Below are positions 5,688 to 6,011 of a DNA stretch of 6,011 nt, piece after piece; within the stretch, counting starts at the first letter, position 1, and each line of letters opens with the position of its first letter. Source of the stretch: Clostridia bacterium. GTDB lineage: Bacteria; Bacillota; Clostridia; Christensenellales; CAG-917. The notes beneath the pieces are model-generated. The model was given only the letters and a program-made list of their open reading frames with translations, ran no database searches and was not told where the DNA came from. The position numbers were made by a program, and so were the translations under genes. Location of the stretch: positions 1-6,011 of the forward strand of contig CAAGFS010000103.1 in NCBI GenBank assembly GCA_900769205.1, written 5' to 3'.

Positions 5688-5715
5688 ATTATACCACAAA
5701 TTTGTGCCGTGTAAA
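5688..5715 (-). promoter_or_regulatory. Promoter of the aminopeptidase gene
   Basis: On the minus strand, -35 TTTACA (5715-5710) is followed by a 16-bp spacer and a perfect -10 TATAAT (5693-5688). The start site would be near 5681, giving a leader of about 20 nt. The -35 box overlaps the last bases of the upstream terminator stem, and the spacer contains the perfect palindrome CACAAATTTGTG. Confidence 0.8.
5695..5706. promoter_or_regulatory. Candidate operator inside the aminopeptidase promoter spacer
   Basis: CACAAATTTGTG is a perfect 12-bp palindrome placed wholly between the -35 and -10 boxes. A dimeric repressor bound there would block RNA polymerase. No regulator is identified and a chance palindrome is possible. 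Confidence 0.4.
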
Positions 5716-5746
5716 TCAAAAGTCGCTCCGAGAGCGACTTTTGATT
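5714..5746 (-). terminator. Intrinsic terminator of the truncated right-end gene
   Basis: A perfect 15-bp stem (5714-5728 with 5732-5746) encloses a CGA loop on the plus strand (TCG on the minus strand). It begins 17 nt after the stop codon of the minus-strand gene at the right edge. Its descending arm on the minus strand contains TTTT and is followed by TTTACA, a short, interrupted T tract. It insulates the aminopeptidase promoter that follows at once. Confidence 0.8.
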
Positions 5747-5763
5747 GAAACGGCTGTGTAGGT

Positions 5764-5997
5764 TTATTTGATTTTCGGACACTTTACTCCGCCGGGAGAG
5801 ATTAAATCTCCGTTATCATCGACAAACAATTTTATCATAGTATTGTCGGATTTCAACAACATCAGCACGTTGTTGTTCTTGTCATAGACGAACGTTCCCT
5901 TTGCGCAAATCGCTTTCGTTTCCTTGCCTACAAACGAAAAAGAATTGTTCGACAGCGATAGGATCATAGTTGAATAATCATAGTTGCCGTCCACGTT
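5764..5997 (-). CDS. 3' end of an unidentified gene, truncated by the contig edge
   Basis: The last 77 codons of a minus-strand gene are visible, ending with TAA at 5766-5764. The frame stays open to the edge. An in-frame GTG at 5994-5992 has no Shine-Dalgarno site, and the bases just upstream are adapter, so it is unlikely to be a true start. The fragment alternates hydrophobic and polar residues in short strands separated by Asn/Asp/Gly turns (DGNYDYSTMILSLSNNSFSF, then GTFVYDKNNNVLMLL, then MIKLFVDDNGDLI). This suggests a beta-sandwich or small beta-barrel, as seen in the C-terminal domains of many secreted or lipoprotein-type proteins of Clostridia. No catalytic motif is visible and I do not recognise the family. 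A terminator follows (5746-5714). Confidence 0.7.
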   Translation of the reverse strand, partial: NVDGNYDYSTMILSLSNNSFSFVGKETKAICAKGTFVYDKNNNVLMLLKSDNTMIKLFVDDNGDLISPGGVKCPKIK

Positions 5998-6011
5998 AGA
6001 TCGGAAGAGCA
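5998..6011. other. Illumina adapter remnant
   Basis: The final 14 bases, AGATCGGAAGAGCA, are identical to the start of the Illumina TruSeq read adapter. They are not genome sequence and mark the true end of biological sequence at or near 5997. Confidence 0.93.

Noticed and set aside
5026..5748. A 240-codon plus-strand open frame
   Set aside because: It is antisense to the aminopeptidase gene and continues across its promoter and into the terminator stem; the other strand carries a clear M29 enzyme.
1..6011. CRISPR array, insertion sequence, integron or phage genes
   Set aside because: No regularly spaced repeats, transposase or integrase motifs, or terminal inverted repeats flanking a gene were found on either strand.

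Overview
The window looks like a short contig from an anaerobic Gram-positive bacterium, most likely an uncultured gut-type member of the Clostridia. The reasons are purine-rich Shine-Dalgarno sites before every gene, consensus-like promoters with extended -10 boxes, strong intrinsic terminators, a CCA-encoding tRNA, and a sodium-pump decarboxylase operon with a free-standing biotin carrier. The taxonomic call is inference. The last 14 bases match the start of the Illumina TruSeq adapter, so the right edge is an assembly or trimming boundary and not genome sequence.

Layout: (1) 1-250 holds a minus-strand tRNA-Ser(GCT) with its own promoter and terminator. (2) 250-655 is a gap between the divergent tRNA and operon promoters, with no convincing gene. 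(3) 656-4244 is one plus-strand operon: promoter, oadA (alpha, carboxyltransferase), oadG-like gamma, a biotin carrier protein, oadB (beta, Na+ pump), and a 19-bp-stem terminator. (4) 4245-4540 is a non-coding stretch between convergent genes, rich in nested inverted repeats. (5) 4540-5658 is a minus-strand M29-family metallo-aminopeptidase with its own promoter, which carries a perfect palindrome in the spacer. (6) 5714-5997 holds a terminator and the 3' end of an unidentified minus-strand gene cut off by the contig edge.

The four operon genes should make one membrane complex. OadA moves the carboxyl group of oxaloacetate to biotin on the carrier protein. OadB decarboxylates carboxybiotin and exports Na+. 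The gamma subunit anchors and assembles the complex. Genes 1-2 and 2-3 are tightly coupled (the OadG Shine-Dalgarno starts right after the OadA stop; ATGA overlap between OadG and the carrier), which fits balanced synthesis. Every catalytic residue I could place is present, so the pump looks functional. The aminopeptidase has no evident functional link to the pump.

I found no CRISPR array, mobile element or phage gene, and no clearly new system. The most interesting non-routine items are the branched inverted-repeat element at 4332-4487, the palindrome inside the aminopeptidase promoter, the split-subunit pump with an unusual gamma tail, and the adapter remnant.
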